In this document: in pieces, positions 23,657 through 25,257 of the stretch
Layout of the letters: each line of letters opens with the position of its first letter
Numbering within the stretch: position 1 is the stretch's first letter
Assembly (NCBI GenBank): GCA_002441525.1
Contig: DJWH01000071.1
Span: 1-25,257 of the forward strand
Direction: 5' to 3'
DNA: 25,257 nt
Source of the DNA: Acholeplasmataceae bacterium UBA6235
GTDB lineage: Bacteria; Bacillota_I; Bacilli_A; Acholeplasmatales; UBA5453
Translations under genes and position numbers: made by a program
The notes under the pieces: generated by a model
The model's database searches: none
Told to the model about the DNA's origin: nothing
Seen by the model: only the letters and a program-made list of their open reading frames with translations

Positions 23657-24118
23657 ATGAGTTTTGATTATAATGAATATTATCATGCATTAGTTTTAAG
23701 TCCTTCAATCTTTTTAGCATTTGGATTAGTTATTACCGTTTTAGGTGTAATTTTCCAAATCAAGCCTCAACTAATGCCTCGAATGATTAAAGAACAGTTC
23801 AAATATGCAGGTTTATTAATATCAGTATTAGCCCTTCTAATTTCTCTTTTTATAGTTACGACGACAAGTCATTTTACTTTGATTTATGACAAAGAAGAAC
23901 AAGTTATAGAAACGAATGGTACTATAACTAAGATGTACTTTGATCGGTATCATATGAAAATGTATTATGAAAATGAGTATGTGAACCCTATGTATATCGT
24001 TATCAATGATAAAACTTATTACATAATGACTATTGGCGATTTTGAGGTTGGTGATGAAGTAACGATTGATTATTTACCCAAATCCATGATTATAATTAAA
24101 ATTGAAACCCTAGAATAA
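23657..24118 (+). CDS. Two-helix membrane protein, probable immunity protein
   Basis: A 153-residue protein with two membrane helices (about 13-34 and 50-69) and a C-terminal strand-rich domain (about 75-153) containing GTITKMYFDRYHMKMYY, MYIVINDKTYYIM and GDFEVGDEVTIDYLP, likely a small beta barrel on one face of the membrane. GGAGG lies eight bases before the ATG, inside the tail of the toxin-like fragment, so the two were translationally coupled. An RHS tip follows at once. The family is not recognised. Immunity to a lost toxin is the best guess from context. Confidence 0.65.
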   Translation: MSFDYNEYYHALVLSPSIFLAFGLVITVLGVIFQIKPQLMPRMIKEQFKYAGLLISVLALLISLFIVTTTSHFTLIYDKEEQVIETNGTITKMYFDRYHMKMYYENEYVNPMYIVINDKTYYIMTIGDFEVGDEVTIDYLPKSMIIIKIETLE

Positions 24119-24120
24119 AC

Positions 24121-24786
24121 TTGCTGATTTGGCTATTTAAAAACTTAAGATTACAACGGTTAAGATTTATTAGTGCAGATGGATTAGTTGGTGAAACAGG
24201 AAATCTATTAACCCAAAATATGTATGCATATGCTGGTAATAATCCGGTGATGAATGTTGATCCGTTTGGGTATTTTTGGAATGATATTTTTGAATTCGTT
24301 AAAAATATTGGAGAGGGAATAGTTGAATATATCGATGACATAACTCCAAATACAATATCAGTAGGTGTTACAGCCACAGCATATTTACCCGTTTTTACGG
24401 CATTTGGTTTTGGAGGTTGCATAGGTGGTGGGATCAGTGCTCAATTATCACTTGATAAAAAAGGTAATCTCGGGTTTCAGTATTCTGTTATAGGTGGTGT
24501 TGGTTCACCTTCGCTTGGAATTGCGGTTTATAAGACAACCACTAATGCACCCACAATTTACGATTTAAATGGACTTGGGACAGCTGTAGATGGTTCAATT
24601 GGAGAAGGATATTTTTATGGTGCTGAATTAAATCAATATTATTCAGACCGAATTTACACGGGAAGCACTACTATGTATGGTTATGGTGTAAGGCTTCCAG
24701 TACCTGGAGAGATTCATGTTTCAGGATCAATAAAATCCACACCTTGGAGTGTTAATCTAATAGATTTATTTAATGATATATTTTAG
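24121..24786 (+). pseudogene. Orphan RHS/YD-repeat tip: end of the RHS core plus C-terminal domain
   Basis: The open frame holds the hallmark end of an RHS core, RFISADGLVGETGN then NMYAYAGNNPVMNVDPFGY (from 24163), which in complete RHS proteins closes the shell before the variable toxin tip. The tip (about 170 residues to 24786) is glycine-rich and strand-rich, with GFGFGGCIGGGISAQL-like runs, SPSLGIAVYKTTTNAPTIYDL and GYGVRLPVPGEIHVSGSIKS; I do not recognise its activity. The RHS body of 1000 or more residues is missing, and the sequence just before the motif is not RHS-like. The only possible start, TTG at 24121, has no ribosome binding site. It is therefore an unexpressed cassette or remnant. 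Its stop lies 15 bases before the next start, as with a toxin and its immunity gene. Confidence 0.8.
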
Positions 24787-24801
24787 CAGGAGGTAACATA
24801 A

Positions 24802-25236
24802 ATGATAAAATATCCAGTTTTCAATGAAGAATACAGCACCGATGAATCTATCGATCATTTTATTACACGATTAAAAAGAGTCACAGATAAATATCAAAAA
24901 GAACGATTTTTAAACAAGAAAAATGTAGATTTTTCAAAATTATATTATGGTAAAGTAAACACATCAGATTTCCATATAACTAGGTACATAATGTATGGTA
25001 ATTCAATGAATCCTGAAATAGTTGGCGTATTGAAAAACGATGGCGAAAAAACAATCATTTCAATCAGATTTCAGATAAAAAAAGATATCAAAAAATTGAG
25101 TTTAGGTTTAGCATTGTTTTCCTTTTTTGCACTAATATTCTCGATTGCCATTGATATTAATAATATAGTGATGGTCTGGCAACCCTTTTTTGAACACTTT
25201 TTAAATAGACATCTTTTTTCTATACTCAACGGGTGA
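24802..25236 (+). pseudogene. Membrane protein, probable immunity gene, 3' end replaced by an IS3 element
   Basis: The open frame gives 144 residues: a soluble N-terminal part of about 95 residues and one membrane helix (about 99-119). From about residue 124 (25172) the sequence appears to belong to an IS3-family end read in antisense, because the minus strand of 25257-25201 encodes a transposase C-terminus. The last 20 residues (VWQPFFEHFLNRHLFSILNG) are thus probably not original, and the protein has lost its natural end, perhaps including a second membrane helix. AGGAGG stands eight bases before the ATG, right after the RHS tip. Immunity to that tip is the likely original role. No family is recognised. 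Confidence 0.6.
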
Positions 25237-25257
25237 TAGATACCCTAAACTACCATG
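25172..25257 (-). mobile_element. IS3-family insertion sequence, right end (runs out of the window)
   Basis: On the minus strand, 25257-25201 encodes HGSLGYLSPVEYRKKMSI and a stop, a typical last segment of an IS3-family OrfB transposase (HxSLGYxSPVEY). About 30 bases after the stop, near 25172, TGGTCTGGCAACCC is a plausible element end. The rest lies beyond the window, so it cannot be told whether the element is complete. It is a different IS3 lineage from copies A and B. Confidence 0.8.

Noticed and set aside
24121..24162. TTG start of the RHS fragment as a real start codon
   Set aside because: There is no ribosome binding site, and the first 14 codons do not resemble the RHS core that should precede the motif.
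1..25257. CRISPR arrays, tRNA and rRNA genes
   Set aside because: I looked for regularly spaced repeats and for tRNA- or rRNA-like sequence and saw none, although a covariance-model search would be needed to exclude small RNAs.

Overview
The window looks like the chromosome of a low-to-moderate GC bacterium from the Bacillota/Mollicutes side of the tree, perhaps an Acholeplasma- or Izemoplasma-like lineage. The evidence is strong GGAGG-type ribosome binding sites, many lipobox lipoproteins and GPH-type transporters. TGA is used as a true stop (for example at 708, 1868, 6033, 11559 and 18327), so this is not the Mycoplasma code. The lineage is an inference; there is no rRNA or other marker to fix it.

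Positions 1-18.3 kb are a compact, ordinary chromosomal region. From the left there is an operon with the end of a GPH sugar transporter, a PlsC-type acyltransferase carrying a zinc ribbon, and a DUF1801 protein (1-2197). Next is an envelope-sensing block: an OmpR-type response regulator and histidine kinase (minus strand), a lipoprotein downstream of them, and a divergent operon of a DUF4349 lipoprotein and a YfbK-like von Willebrand A lipoprotein (2229-7554). Two Pho-box-like arrays of 11-bp-phased TTGTCA repeats sit in front of the lipoprotein gene and the divergent operon. They have the same distance to a -10 box, so they are good candidates for the operators of this two-component system. 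Then come a nuclease-helicase fusion (7676-10042), a GPH transporter coupled to an aldo/keto reductase (10087-12386), and a thiol/sulfur operon of thioredoxin-CcdA-like membrane protein, small unknown protein and cysteine desulfurase (12553-15153). A threonine-aldolase-like enzyme, an APH(3')-like kinase and an OFA-type MFS transporter follow (15179-18327).

From about 18.35 kb the sequence becomes more AT-rich. A four-helix membrane protein and an RsmH-type rRNA methyltransferase that stands outside any cell-division cluster precede a 390-bp gene-poor stretch.

Positions 20.25-25.26 kb are an accessory island, very AT-rich, with genes on the plus strand. It holds small proteins of unrecognised family (a lipoprotein, two soluble proteins, an RDD-like membrane protein, a leucine-rich-repeat protein and two membrane proteins), two fragments that look like toxin C-termini, an RHS tip without its RHS body, two related decayed tails of an IS3-family transposase, and a third IS3-family end at the right edge that appears to have cut into the last gene. 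The simplest reading is a graveyard or reservoir of RHS/polymorphic-toxin tips and their immunity genes, reshuffled by recombination and IS3 elements. The immunity assignments rest on position, size and neighbours, not on recognised domains.
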